Source: Scytonematopsis contorta HA4267-MV1
Lineage (GTDB): Bacteria; Cyanobacteriota; Cyanobacteriia; Cyanobacteriales; Nostocaceae
Direction: 5' to 3'
Length of the DNA: 64,000 nucleotides
Assembly (NCBI GenBank): GCA_019359035.1
Contig: JAHHIC010000064.1
Span: forward strand, 62,001 to 126,000
Made by a program: the position numbers and the translations under genes. Under the pieces are notes generated by a model, which was given only the letters and a program-made list of their open reading frames with translations, was not told the DNA's origin and searched no databases. Of the stretch, positions 9,628-18,361 are shown one piece after another (position 1 is the first letter of the stretch; every line of letters starts with the position of its first letter).

Positions 9628-10686
9628 TTGAATAATAATCACTTGGTGGCACTGAGGGAGAAAACAGTGAAACTGTTAAACGAAACACAAACAGAGCAGC
9701 TAAAAGAAATAGTGGTGCAACTGAAAACAGCACGGGAAGGAAAATCTTTGTCAATTGACGAGATTGCTATGTACACATGTATTCGGCCTGTATTTTTGAA
9801 AGCCTTAGAAGAAGGACGATTTGAAGATTTACAGGAGGCTGTTTTTGTACAAGGATTTGTCCGTCGTTATGGAGATATTGTTGGGCTTAATGGGACTGAT
9901 TTAGCACACGACTTTGGTAAAATTTGCTTTCCTCCTGAAGTACACGATGAAAGCAAGATTACGGCAAAAGTACCTAGTATACATATACCTCTATTTGTCC
10001 CTTACGCTTTATTAATAGCTGTTGCATCCTTCGGGCTTTTTTACGTACTCAATCCGCAACGTCAAGCTCAATCTAAGACCCAGAACCAAAATATTGAAAG
10101 TCAAGCAACATCCCAAAAAGAAGCTATACAAACACCAAAACCTACATTACCAGTCGCATCAACTCCGACTCCAATAGCAAGCAACATAGCTACTCCTATT
10201 CCGAGTCCAGCAGCAAGCGCAACACCAAGTCCAACACCAAGTCCAGCAGCAAGTCCAGCAGCAAGTCCAGCAGCAAGTCCAACACCAAGTCCAATAGCAA
10301 GCGCAACACCAAGTCCAACATCAAGTCCAATAGCAAGCGCGACACAAAGTCCAACACCAAGCTCAGCAATAAACCAAACACCAAGTCCAACCGCATCTCC
10401 CACTGTTAATTCTGGGTCGCAGCAGGTAGCAGTTACTTTAGAGTTGCAAGGTAGTTCTTGGGTACGAGTGCGAGCAGATGGAAAAATTGTATATGAGGGA
10501 ACATTAAATAAAGGCGAAAAGAAAACTGTAAATGCAGTACAAAAGTTAACAGTACTCGCAGGTAATGCCGGTGTTGTTTTAGTTTCAGCAAACAACGAAC
10601 AAGCTAAACCTATTGGAGGTGAGGGTGAGGTAAAGACAGTTACGTATACAACTTCCCAACCAGCAAACCCTCAACAGACACCTTGA
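9628..10686 (+). CDS. RodZ-like HTH protein with DUF4115 C-terminus
   Basis: Protein of 352 residues: RodZ-type HTH at about 25-95 (EIVVQLKTAREGKSLSIDEI and VFVQGFVRRYGDIVGLNG), one transmembrane helix at about 122-142 (PYALLIAVASFGLFYVL), a linker of Pro-Thr/Ala-Ser repeats at about 165-255, and a C-terminal DUF4115-like beta domain (LELQGSSWVRVRADGK). This is the full RodZ layout: cytoplasmic HTH, membrane span, periplasmic domain. The start is uncertain; TTG at 9628 gives the longest frame and no strong ribosome site is visible. In-frame linker repeats make length variation likely. Confidence 0.82.
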   Translation: MNNNHLVALREKTVKLLNETQTEQLKEIVVQLKTAREGKSLSIDEIAMYTCIRPVFLKALEEGRFEDLQEAVFVQGFVRRYGDIVGLNGTDLAHDFGKICFPPEVHDESKITAKVPSIHIPLFVPYALLIAVASFGLFYVLNPQRQAQSKTQNQNIESQATSQKEAIQTPKPTLPVASTPTPIASNIATPIPSPAASATPSPTPSPAASPAASPAASPTPSPIASATPSPTSSPIASATQSPTPSSAINQTPSPTASPTVNSGSQQVAVTLELQGSSWVRVRADGKIVYEGTLNKGEKKTVNAVQKLTVLAGNAGVVLVSANNEQAKPIGGEGEVKTVTYTTSQPANPQQTP

Positions 10687-10702
10687 GCAATTCGCGAATT
10701 GT

Positions 10703-12154
10703 TTACGGGGTCTTTAAATGCCAATCTGTGGATTGTTCATAAGCGTAAGCCACGTTAAGTAGTAGGCTTTCACGTAAAACGTTACTAATTAGTTGCAAAC
10801 CGATTGGTAAACCTTGACTATCAAAACCACAGGGTACACTTATACCAGGTAAACCAGCAAGGTTGACTGGTATTGTCATTAAGTCATTTAAATACATGCT
10901 CAAGGGGTCTGTGGTTTTTTCCCCTGCTTTAAAAGCTGTCGTGGGAGCGGTGGGAGAGACAAGAATATCAACTTGTTTAAAAGCTTTTTCAAAGTCCTCT
11001 TTAATTAGGGTGCGGACTTTTTGAGCTTTAAGATAATAAGCGTCGTAATAACCTGCCGACAGAGCATAAGTACCAATCATTATCCGTCGTTTGACCTCAG
11101 TGCCAAAGCCTGTAGCACGAGTACGGGTATACATTGATAGTAGGTTATCAGCTTCCTCTGTACGATAACCGTATTTGACACCATCGTAACGAGCTAGGTT
11201 TGCTGATGCTTCAGAAGGGGCGATAATGTAATAACTCGCTAATCCGTAACGAAAACGGGGACAGGAAATAACTTGAATTTCCGCTCCTAAAGCTTGTAGT
11301 TGGTCGATGGCTTTAGTAACGGCTTCTTCTACTGCGGAATCTAATCCTTCGCCAAAAGTTTCTTTAATGATGCCAACTTTTATCTTACCTCTGGCTTTTA
11401 GGTCTGGTCTCAAAGCTGAAGCATAATCAGGTATTTCTGTTTTCAGAGAGGTGGAATCTTTTGGGTCATAACCCGCAATAGCATTTAGTAATATGGCCGT
11501 ATCTTCCACACTGCGACCAAATGGGCCTATTTGGTCTAAAGAAGAAGCATAAGCAACTAAACCGTAGCGGGAAACTAGTCCATAGGTGGGTTTCATTCCC
11601 ACGACCCCGCAAAAAGATGCTGGTTGACGAATAGAACCTCCGGTATCTGAACCCAGAGATACGACACATTCTCCCCCTGCGACTGCTGCTGCGGAACCAC
11701 CGGAAGAACCACCAGGAACTCGTGAAATATCCCAGGGGTTAGCAGTAGTTTGGTAGGCTGAGGTTTCGGTGGAACTTCCCATCGCGAACTCATCCATATT
11801 GGTTTTACCTACCATTACCGCACCAGCTTCGTTAAGTTTCTGCGTCACCGTTGATTCGTAAGGGGGTACAAAATTCTGCAAAATTTTAGAAGCACAAGTG
11901 GTAGGGATACCTTTGGTACACAAATTATCTTTTATACCAATAGGAATTCCCGCTAACATGCCTATTTCTTCCCCAGCGGCGATTTTAGCATCCACCTTCC
12001 GCGCTTGCTCTAATGCCTGTTCTGCCGTCACATGTAAAAAACTATGGTATTTCGGCTCTAATGCTTGAATTCGCTCTAAGCTTTCTTGGGTAATTTCCTC
12101 AGCTGAGCGTTCTTTATTAATCAGTTGATTATGCAACTCGCGTATGGATGCCAT
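10703..12154 (-). CDS. gatA: Asp/Glu-tRNA amidotransferase subunit A
   Basis: Amidase subunit of the GatCAB complex, which converts misacylated Glu-tRNA(Gln) to Gln-tRNA(Gln) using glutamine. At 483 residues it is full length. It carries the amidase-signature catalytic set: Lys in GIPIGIKDN, the Gly/Ser-rich [14 protein letters not shown], and the serine in [11 protein letters not shown]. gatB and gatC are not in the window, which is usual in cyanobacteria, where the genes are dispersed. It is divergent from the dnaE C-terminal gene 260 bp away. Confidence 0.97.
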   Translation of the reverse strand: MASIRELHNQLINKERSAEEITQESLERIQALEPKYHSFLHVTAEQALEQARKVDAKIAAGEEIGMLAGIPIGIKDNLCTKGIPTTCASKILQNFVPPYESTVTQKLNEAGAVMVGKTNMDEFAMGSSTETSAYQTTANPWDISRVPGGSSGGSAAAVAGGECVVSLGSDTGGSIRQPASFCGVVGMKPTYGLVSRYGLVAYASSLDQIGPFGRSVEDTAILLNAIAGYDPKDSTSLKTEIPDYASALRPDLKARGKIKVGIIKETFGEGLDSAVEEAVTKAIDQLQALGAEIQVISCPRFRYGLASYYIIAPSEASANLARYDGVKYGYRTEEADNLLSMYTRTRATGFGTEVKRRIMIGTYALSAGYYDAYYLKAQKVRTLIKEDFEKAFKQVDILVSPTAPTTAFKAGEKTTDPLSMYLNDLMTIPVNLAGLPGISVPCGFDSQGLPIGLQLISNVLRESLLLNVAYAYEQSTDWHLKTP

Positions 12155-12412
12155 GCGTTTCTCCGTTGTTCTTAAATACCCAGTTAAGCTCTGAACTATA
12201 GCAGTGCCACCAAGTCATAATGTATTTCTAGGCTTTTTGGTGCAGCTCGTCCTATACTCTCTTACCAAAGACTCGCTCACAAAGCAATGGCTACTTTGGT
12301 TAAGGCTAAATTTTATCTACTTTTGAGTATTTTTTGTGTAAGAAGGTCGGAGGGTACATTATACTCAACGAATTGAATTAATCAATATCATATAGATGAA
12401 GCGAGTTGATGT

Positions 12413-12520
12413 ATGGTTAAAATAATTACTCGTAAGTCATTGGGTACGCAAGATGTTTATGACATCGGGGTAGAGCGCGACCATAATTTTGTAATTAGAA
12501 ATGGGTTGCTAGCTTCTAAT
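12413..12520 (+). other. Split DnaE intein, C-terminal fragment (36 codons)
   Basis: Residues 1-36 start MVKIITRKSLG and contain the block F motif VYDIGVERDHNF. The fragment ends in Ala-Ser-Asn followed by the +1 Cys, the residues needed for Asn cyclisation and thioester transfer. Length and motif agree with the naturally split DnaE intein of Nostoc and Synechocystis. All catalytic residues I can check in this half are present. Confidence 0.97.
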
Positions 12521-13780
12521 TGTTTTAATAAATCCCACTCGACTGCTTATGGTTATGTTACATATCAAACTGCATATTTAAAAGCTAATTATCCATTAGA
12601 ATATATGGCGGCGCTGTTAACATCTAACAGCAATGATACAGAGAAAGTACAAAAATATATTTCTAGCTGTATCAATGTAATGGGTATTCATATAGAACCG
12701 CCTGATATTAACCGTTCTGAAGTCGATTTTACACCATCAGATAAAAATATTTTATTTGGATTGTCAGCAGTCAAAACTGTGGGACAAAATGCTATTGCTG
12801 CAATTTTAGAAGCAAGAGAAAGTGGAGTAGCATTTAAATCTTTAGCGGATTTCTGCGACAGAATTGATTTGGGTACTGTGAACCGTCGTACTTTACAATC
12901 ATTAATTTATTGTGGTGCTTTTGATAAAATTAATACCAACCGTAACCAATTGCTCCAAGATTTAGAATTAGTATACGATTGGGCACAGTCTCGCGCTAAA
13001 GATAGAGATACTGGTCAAGGAAATCTTTTTGATTTGTTAGGAGGTGCTTTCGCTTCTAATGGTAGTAATAATCAGATAGCTCAAAGTACATTTGATAGCG
13101 CTCCTAAGGCTAAGCCTGTAAATGATTTGCCCCCACAAGAAAAATTACGAAAAGAGAAGGAATTATTAGGATTTTATGTGTCTGACCACCCATTAAAATC
13201 TCTTAGCCAGTCAACACAGATTTTGGGACCAATTACTCTTTCACAATTGGGACAGCAAACCAAAGAAAATACTGTTTGCGTTGTTGTAATGCTGAATAAT
13301 GTTAGTAAAAAAATTAGTCAAAAAAGTCAAAAACCATATGCGATTTTACAAATTGAAGATTTGACTACGCAAGCAGAAGCGTTGGTTTTTAACGATAATT
13401 TTGAGCGTATTAGTTCCCTACTACAAATTGATGCTCAATTAGTTATTTGGGGTAGGGTAGATAAACGTGATGAACAAAAGGCTCAGTTAATTATTGATGA
13501 TGCTGAACCCGTAGAGATGGTAAAAGTGGTGATTATAGAACTCACACCTGAACAAGTTATAGATATTCACGAACGTCATCGTCTCAGAAGTATTTTAAAA
13601 GAACTTTCTGGAGACAAGGATAAAAGTAAAGTTCCTGTTATCGGAGTTGTACAGGCTGGAAATTATCGTCAAATGGTTCGTTTTGGTAGGCAATATTGGG
13701 TACAAGACCCTAGAACTATTTATCAAGCTCTCAACAATGCTGGATTTCCTGCTACTCTTAAGCTACTTACTGGGGTTTAG
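12413..13780 (+). CDS. dnaE: DNA polymerase III alpha, C-terminal half, with split intein-C
   Basis: The product is not a complete polymerase. Residues 1-36 are the C-terminal part of the split DnaE intein, and residue 37 (Cys) starts the C-extein CFNKSHSTAYGYVTYQTAYL. The remaining ~419 residues are the end of the polymerase core, a helix-hairpin-helix region, an OB-fold (LVIWGRVDKRDEQKAQLIID) and the C-terminal domain. The N-terminal half, ending in intein-N, must be encoded elsewhere; the two are joined by protein trans-splicing. The upstream neighbour gatA is on the other strand, so this is a separate locus. The stop codon abuts a heptamer array. Confidence 0.97.
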   Translation: MVKIITRKSLGTQDVYDIGVERDHNFVIRNGLLASNCFNKSHSTAYGYVTYQTAYLKANYPLEYMAALLTSNSNDTEKVQKYISSCINVMGIHIEPPDINRSEVDFTPSDKNILFGLSAVKTVGQNAIAAILEARESGVAFKSLADFCDRIDLGTVNRRTLQSLIYCGAFDKINTNRNQLLQDLELVYDWAQSRAKDRDTGQGNLFDLLGGAFASNGSNNQIAQSTFDSAPKAKPVNDLPPQEKLRKEKELLGFYVSDHPLKSLSQSTQILGPITLSQLGQQTKENTVCVVVMLNNVSKKISQKSQKPYAILQIEDLTTQAEALVFNDNFERISSLLQIDAQLVIWGRVDKRDEQKAQLIIDDAEPVEMVKVVIIELTPEQVIDIHERHRLRSILKELSGDKDKSKVPVIGVVQAGNYRQMVRFGRQYWVQDPRTIYQALNNAGFPATLKLLTGV

Positions 13781-13834
13781 GGAGTGGGGAGTGGGGAGTG
13801 GGGAGTGGGGAGTGGGGAGTGGGGAGTGGGGAGT
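13780..13834 (+). repeat. Heptamer array GGGGAGT
   Basis: About seven to eight perfect direct copies of the 7-mer GGGGAGT directly follow the dnaE stop codon. This is a typical short tandemly repeated repetitive (STRR) sequence of heterocystous cyanobacteria. Confidence 0.95.
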
Positions 13835-13925
13835 ATGGGGACTTGTGTTTAAGTATAATAACGTAGACAGGAGTAGCTATTTTAGTTTTTTTGGTTACTT
13901 GTGCGGATGATATACTCTTCCGTAT

Positions 13926-14534
13926 ATGGTATATTTTTATGCTATGAGGAATTATGCGGCAAACAAGGGAATGAACAAACAATTCATGACCGCAAGCGAG
14001 TTGACTAAATTTGTGACTTATTGCAAAAAAATGCAACCCCAAAGTCAGGAGGATATTCAAAGGTTTTTTGAAGGTGTCGTCGGGTTTCCCTATGACAAAG
14101 AGTTGCTTTTGCAATCCTATTTATTTTTAAATATTAAGGAATTATTCCCTTGTTGTGTGGAATTGCTTTTGTTTGAGAAGTCGCCTATCGCTGATTACAC
14201 TGATTTGGGTAAATGCGATTTTGTTTATCTTACAACAAAAGGAAATTTATTTTTAATTGAAACTAAGTTTATTGACACTGACGCAACTGGTGCAACTGAG
14301 CGAAAACGCCGGAATAAGCACAGAAATAAGGTTTTTGAGCAGGTCATTACTTTAAAGAGTAGGTTTGGTGAATACTGGAATATTCAACTTGACCAGTTGG
14401 AATGTGGTGTCTTTACTACTGACCCGGAAGTTAATTGGCGTGGCAACAATTTTAATGTCGCTACTCAGTCTATTACTATTGAAAAGCTTGAATTATGGCG
14501 TCGTAGTTACAAGTTCTTTACAAATTCCCATTAA
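13926..14534 (+). CDS. Unrecognised protein with PD-(D/E)XK-nuclease-like motif
   Basis: Protein of up to 202 residues that I do not recognise by name. The central segment GKCDFVYLTTKG followed by NLFLIETKFID has the Asp...Glu-X-Lys arrangement of PD-(D/E)XK nucleases, and a Gln downstream (VFEQVITLKSRFG) fits the same fold as in Mrr/DUF91-like proteins. The N-terminal third is helical without obvious motifs. Start candidates are 13926, 13944 and 13971; none has a strong ribosome site. A nuclease role is inferred from the motif alone. Confidence 0.6.
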   Translation: MVYFYAMRNYAANKGMNKQFMTASELTKFVTYCKKMQPQSQEDIQRFFEGVVGFPYDKELLLQSYLFLNIKELFPCCVELLLFEKSPIADYTDLGKCDFVYLTTKGNLFLIETKFIDTDATGATERKRRNKHRNKVFEQVITLKSRFGEYWNIQLDQLECGVFTTDPEVNWRGNNFNVATQSITIEKLELWRRSYKFFTNSH

Positions 14535-14599
14535 TTAGTACTAACGTATCACGTGTCTGGTAGAATGTCTTAGCAATCACATTATGTGCAAGCTGAGCT

Positions 14600-15037
14600 A
14601 TGAATAATCCAAAACACAGCTATAATTCTACCACCACACAAAGTCAAATTTCTCATTTGAAGGGGATTGTGCCACTTAGACCTGATGAAGAAAATTTTGT
14701 GACTGAGTGGGAGCGCTATCAGATGCAAGTTGAATTTATTAACCAGATGGCACATGAGTTAGAGGCAGCAATAATTGAGCTTAAACAAATTGCTAGTACT
14801 TTAAATATTAAGGAAGGCTTAAGGTTTTTTCCTGTCAGTGTTCCTTGGATTAAGCAGCAACCAAATAATTCGTTAATACTAACTTCACGAAAAGTAGATT
14901 TATTCCGTGCTGAAAGGGAAGCAGCAAATATTGCTCAAGCACTGCGTAGCAAAAGTTACGGAATCATCAGCAAAAATAAGGTAAAGCATTTGTCTGATGA
15001 TAATGCTTCTTTCAAAGGAATTGAAAAGAAAAATTGA
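14600..15037 (+). CDS. Hypothetical protein
   Basis: 145 residues, unrecognised. It begins with a polar Asn/Ser/Thr tail; the middle (VTEWERYQMQVEFINQMAHELEAAI) is a probable amphipathic helix or short coiled coil; the C-terminus is basic and polar. There is no signal peptide or membrane segment. It lies 65 bp after the nuclease-like gene on the same strand and could be co-transcribed. A plausible ORF with normal codon use and an ATG start. Confidence 0.6.
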   Translation: MNNPKHSYNSTTTQSQISHLKGIVPLRPDEENFVTEWERYQMQVEFINQMAHELEAAIIELKQIASTLNIKEGLRFFPVSVPWIKQQPNNSLILTSRKVDLFRAEREAANIAQALRSKSYGIISKNKVKHLSDDNASFKGIEKKN

Positions 15038-15124
15038 GTAAGTTTACGAAAATTAAAGAAATAAATATTAAAACAAAATTTACCTCTCTATCTGTAGCAG
15101 CTATGCTGATAAAAGTAGTGTCCT

Positions 15125-15176
15125 CAGCCTTTTTATTGGTTAACAGTCATCTTGTTATCATGAGTCAAAAAGGCTG
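15125..15176. repeat. 10-bp inverted repeat with 32-nt loop
   Basis: CAGCCTTTTT (15125-15134) and AAAAAGGCTG (15167-15176) are exact complements in the gap before the GTG-started small gene. It could be a weak terminator of the upstream hypothetical gene or a structured leader of the next one. Confidence 0.45.
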
Positions 15177-15235
15177 AAATTAGGGACTAGACTATAATTG
15201 GCGTTAGTAACCCACATTTGAGAGGAAAATAAAAG

Positions 15236-15601
15236 GTGTTAAGGACACTTTTAGTTATTACCGTTGGTTTTTTACCTTCTTTGTTTTCTCTGTGGATGCT
15301 CCGTAAAAGTCATCAACGGACACGGGCACGGATGAGGCAAGTTGCGAATTTTGGGGGTTCTTATGGGAGTTCTCATGGGCGAGAGTCCCATAGTGTTAGG
15401 GCTGATAGACCTGATGGTAGACCTGATATAAGTGACCGTTATTATTTGGAAGGAGTGGGTTATCTAATTGGAGATATCAGTTGCAAATTGAATGCGAGGT
15501 CTGGTTACATCCGCTGTGCTGTCAATCCTAGTGGTCCTTGTCATGGTTGTCGTTTTTATGAAGCAAGGGAATTAGTAGGTAAGGAGAATGTTGATGGTTG
15601 A
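15236..15601 (+). CDS. Small membrane-anchored Cys-motif protein (DUF6464-like)
   Basis: 121 residues from a GTG start preceded by an AGAGG element. The N-terminus is a hydrophobic helix (about 3-22). A Gly/Ser/Arg-rich linker leads to a conserved-looking C-terminal domain: YYLEGVGYLIGDISC, then RCAVNPSGPCHGCRFYE. Four Cys (CX..C, CXXC) could bind metal or a cluster. I associate the CAVNPSGPC segment with the cyanobacterial DUF6464 family, function unknown. The last residues (NVDG) and the TGA stop are made by the first units of the following heptamer array. Confidence 0.72.
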   Translation: MLRTLLVITVGFLPSLFSLWMLRKSHQRTRARMRQVANFGGSYGSSHGRESHSVRADRPDGRPDISDRYYLEGVGYLIGDISCKLNARSGYIRCAVNPSGPCHGCRFYEARELVGKENVDG

Positions 15602-15840
15602 CGGTTGACGGTTGACGGTTGACGGTTCACAGTGATTTTTATTAGTCAAAATAATTTGGTTAGTAAATAAGTTAGTAAATTGGTAAAAAATATTATTGTA
15701 GTTAGCAGTTAAGTTAAAACAAATTAGTCAGCAAAAAATATAAATAATTCACAGTCAACAGTCAACAGTCACCAGTCATCAGTCAACAGTCAACAGTCAA
15801 CAGTCACCAGTCATCAGTCAACAGTTAACAGTCACCAGCC
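15594..15840. repeat. Heptamer arrays, two families
   Basis: TGACGGT units (15597-15630) are followed by about 100 bp of unique A+T-rich DNA and then by CAGTCAA/CAGTCAC/CAGTCAT units (15751-15838). The second array ends seven bases before the ATG of the next gene, taking the place where the rest of that gene would be expected. Confidence 0.9.
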
Positions 15841-15845
15841 AACAA

Positions 15846-16796
15846 ATGACAACTGATAAAGCCAAGCGAGCTGAACAACGATTTGCAAAAGTCCAAGCGG
15901 GGATGCAGGATTTAGAACTTTGGTTACGCGATTTAGTCCGTCAAGGATTGGTGATTGCCCAAGGTCAACCTTATAGTTTTTGGGATGATACTGCTGCGAG
16001 GTTGGTAGATGCTCAAGCACCAGGTATTGCGGGAATGATACGAGAAATGGGGAGCGTATCCTTTTCGGGTGTCGGTTGGGAAGATAGGTTATTGGGTCGG
16101 TTGGGACGTGTTTATTTGCTGATTGAAGGTTTTAAACGCTTAGACACTTTACCATCGGATGTTCAAACTGATATCCGCACCCAAATTGGTTGGACGCAAA
16201 GTCAAGAAGAGTTACTGGCAAAGGAGGGTATAAAGGATAATTGGTTAATTTTGGGTCAACGAGTGGAAGAATCAGATAATTTGAAAACTCAACGTATTTG
16301 GCTTTGGGGTGAGCGTACTAAAAAAAGTGCCTTAATTTTAAATTTTGTTTATGGTAGTCAATCTTTAGATAATAGTTTCGTAACAGGAAATAGTATCGAT
16401 GCTGAGTTAGTATTTTTTGAAAGTGCTTATCCGCTGAGGGCTTTGGTTAAGTCAAGAAATGATATAAAAGTACAGGTTTCTACAATATATAGTTATGGTA
16501 ATATTCGGGAAATGATGCCAAATTACGCCGAGGCTTTATCAATAAATCCTTGGTTGGGAGAGTTTCCTGCGGTTATAGATTCTTTAATTCCGTTTATAAA
16601 TAATTATCAAAATAATGCTTATTGGTGTGTATCTGATAGCAAGGAACATCAACTTTCTTTGAAACCAAATTTCCAAAAGGGTTGGCAATTATTAGCTTTT
16701 AGTGGTGGATACCCTTTGAAAATATTTGGTGAATGGGATGGTGAGTATTTTCTACCTCTTAGTGCTGTGGATGGTGATAATTTAGTATCGTTATAA
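15846..16796 (+). CDS. SWIM-associated protein lacking its N-terminal SWIM zinc finger
   Basis: 316 residues. The whole length matches what I know of the C-terminal part of the SWIM zinc-finger protein that is encoded next to DUF5691 and MoxR genes: KAKRAEQRFAKVQAG, LELWLRDLVRQGL, ARLVDAQAPGIAG, LLIEGFKRLDTLP, and the end FGEWDGEYFLPLSAVD. In that family a domain with CXC...CXH precedes this region; here no such motif exists and a heptamer array lies directly upstream. The frame stays open through the array back to a TAA at 15741 but has no start codon there. It is therefore probably N-terminally truncated yet still translated. It starts the MoxR/VWA cluster, 23 bp before the DUF5691 gene. 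Confidence 0.75.
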   Translation: MTTDKAKRAEQRFAKVQAGMQDLELWLRDLVRQGLVIAQGQPYSFWDDTAARLVDAQAPGIAGMIREMGSVSFSGVGWEDRLLGRLGRVYLLIEGFKRLDTLPSDVQTDIRTQIGWTQSQEELLAKEGIKDNWLILGQRVEESDNLKTQRIWLWGERTKKSALILNFVYGSQSLDNSFVTGNSIDAELVFFESAYPLRALVKSRNDIKVQVSTIYSYGNIREMMPNYAEALSINPWLGEFPAVIDSLIPFINNYQNNAYWCVSDSKEHQLSLKPNFQKGWQLLAFSGGYPLKIFGEWDGEYFLPLSAVDGDNLVSL

Positions 16797-16819
16797 ATTA
16801 AAGATTAAATTAAATATCT

Positions 16820-18361
16820 ATGCTTTGGCAACAGCTTCTAAAAACGGCGATATTGGGAACGGAGAAATATAAGCTCCATTTGAATTTGGAAAATTTGACT
16901 CCGTTCGAGAATTCATTAGGGGAAGTGTTGAGTCGCTTGGATAGTAGCGATTTAGAAGGGAGTTTGCTCGCTGCATCTGGGACTGTTGCGCTTTATCAAC
17001 GTGGGGGTAAATTATGTGTTTCTCAAAAAAAATCTTTGTCTGAAGAGTGTGAGGTTGATGATTTACCTTATTGTAGTGCTGGGGTTGGGGAGTATTTGAG
17101 GTTAATGTTAAACGGTAAATATCCGGAACTTTTACCAGAGTGGTTAACTGTTCTCAAAGAATCAGGTAAACGAGTCCACCCTGTATATTTACCGGAAATA
17201 TTAACTCTGGGGTTACGTCGTCATGATTTACGTGAAGCGATTTTACCCGTCTTAGGTAAACGAGGTTTTTGGTTAGCTGGGCTTAATCCTGAGTGGGGTT
17301 ATGTTTTAAGTGAATATACTGTTGATGATTGGCTAACTAGTAGTATTCATTCTAAGATTTTGATACTAAAAAAATTACGTACTACAGATAGAGAAGCGGC
17401 GCTGCAACAGTTACAAAGTGTCTGGAAGAAGGAAACTGTAGAGACGCGAGCTAGCTTGTTGGAAACGTTGGAAGTTAGTTTGAGTATTGAAGATGAGCCG
17501 TTTTTGGAAGCGGCTTTGGATGGCAAGCGCAAGCAGGTACGTGATGTTGCGGCAAGGTTATTGGCAAAGCTGCCGGAATCTCGTCTGGTGCAAAGGATGA
17601 TACAACGTGTTACTGATTTGATTCAATTTAATGGTAGCGAGGTGCAGGTAATTTACCCTAAGGATAGTACGCGGGAAATGATGCGTGATGGGGTTAATGA
17701 GGCGACGTATAATTCAGATTTTGGAAATAATAAGGCTAATTTACTTTTGCAAATGTTGTCATGTGTACCTCCTTCTTTTTGGAGCCAAAATTGGGGGAAA
17801 ACACCCTTGGAGTTGGTGCATTTGGTTGATGGGAGTGAGTGGGAACGTTTATTGATAACTGGATGGTCACAAGCTGCGGTGCAATATCAGGATGCTGATT
17901 GGGGGGAGGCTGTTGTTTTGGCTATTGCTGAGGGGATGGGGAAGAAATGGAATAGTTTTAGTTGTTTGGAGCTTTTGGGTGTTTTATCGCAAGTGCGTCG
18001 GGAGGGGTTAATTAGTCGTTGTTTTCCTGAGAAGCCTGAGCCTTGGGGTGATAATGCGGGATATACTTTGTTGTCGGAATGTAAATATTTTTGGAGTGAC
18101 GAGTTTTCACGGCTTGTGTTGGAACATCTTTGTAGTGCGGTGTGTTCTGAGGAGCAGGGTAGTAATATTGGTTATGCTTCGCGATGGTTGGAGGGGTTGA
18201 AGAGGTTGTATCCGTATTTTATGAGTACTTCGGTTTATGAGGATGCGGTTTTGAGGTTGTCGGAGTTTCGGGAGAGTAGTTATTGGGGGGTGTCGGTGGA
18301 TATTTTTTTGAGTATTTTGGGGTTTAGGTTTGAAATGATACGAGCTTTGGGAGGTGTGTGA
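16820..18361 (+). CDS. DUF5691 protein
   Basis: 513 residues recognised as DUF5691 from MLWQQLLKTAILGTEK, the LPYCSAGVGEYL segment and the LPEILTLGLRRHDLREAI region. The middle (residues about 190-270, with RASLLETLEVSLSIEDEPFLEAALDG and DVAARLLAKLP) looks like HEAT-type helical repeats, suggesting a scaffold. No catalytic motif is seen. It ends with a TGATG overlap onto the AAA+ gene, so the two are translationally coupled. Function unknown; it occurs with SWIM, MoxR, DUF5682 and VWA genes in many bacteria. Confidence 0.85.
   Translation: MLWQQLLKTAILGTEKYKLHLNLENLTPFENSLGEVLSRLDSSDLEGSLLAASGTVALYQRGGKLCVSQKKSLSEECEVDDLPYCSAGVGEYLRLMLNGKYPELLPEWLTVLKESGKRVHPVYLPEILTLGLRRHDLREAILPVLGKRGFWLAGLNPEWGYVLSEYTVDDWLTSSIHSKILILKKLRTTDREAALQQLQSVWKKETVETRASLLETLEVSLSIEDEPFLEAALDGKRKQVRDVAARLLAKLPESRLVQRMIQRVTDLIQFNGSEVQVIYPKDSTREMMRDGVNEATYNSDFGNNKANLLLQMLSCVPPSFWSQNWGKTPLELVHLVDGSEWERLLITGWSQAAVQYQDADWGEAVVLAIAEGMGKKWNSFSCLELLGVLSQVRREGLISRCFPEKPEPWGDNAGYTLLSECKYFWSDEFSRLVLEHLCSAVCSEEQGSNIGYASRWLEGLKRLYPYFMSTSVYEDAVLRLSEFRESSYWGVSVDIFLSILGFRFEMIRALGGV

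Noticed and set aside
10101-10595. Minus-strand Gly/Val/Leu-rich frame
   Set aside because: Shadow of the Ala-Ser-Pro linker repeat in the RodZ-like gene.
12155-12412. tRNA gene between gatA and dnaE
   Set aside because: No cloverleaf or T-loop consensus found there or elsewhere in the window by eye.
15751-15838. CRISPR array
   Set aside because: Units are direct heptamers without spacers; no cas genes. These are STRR sequences. The same holds for arrays at 42125 and 56202.
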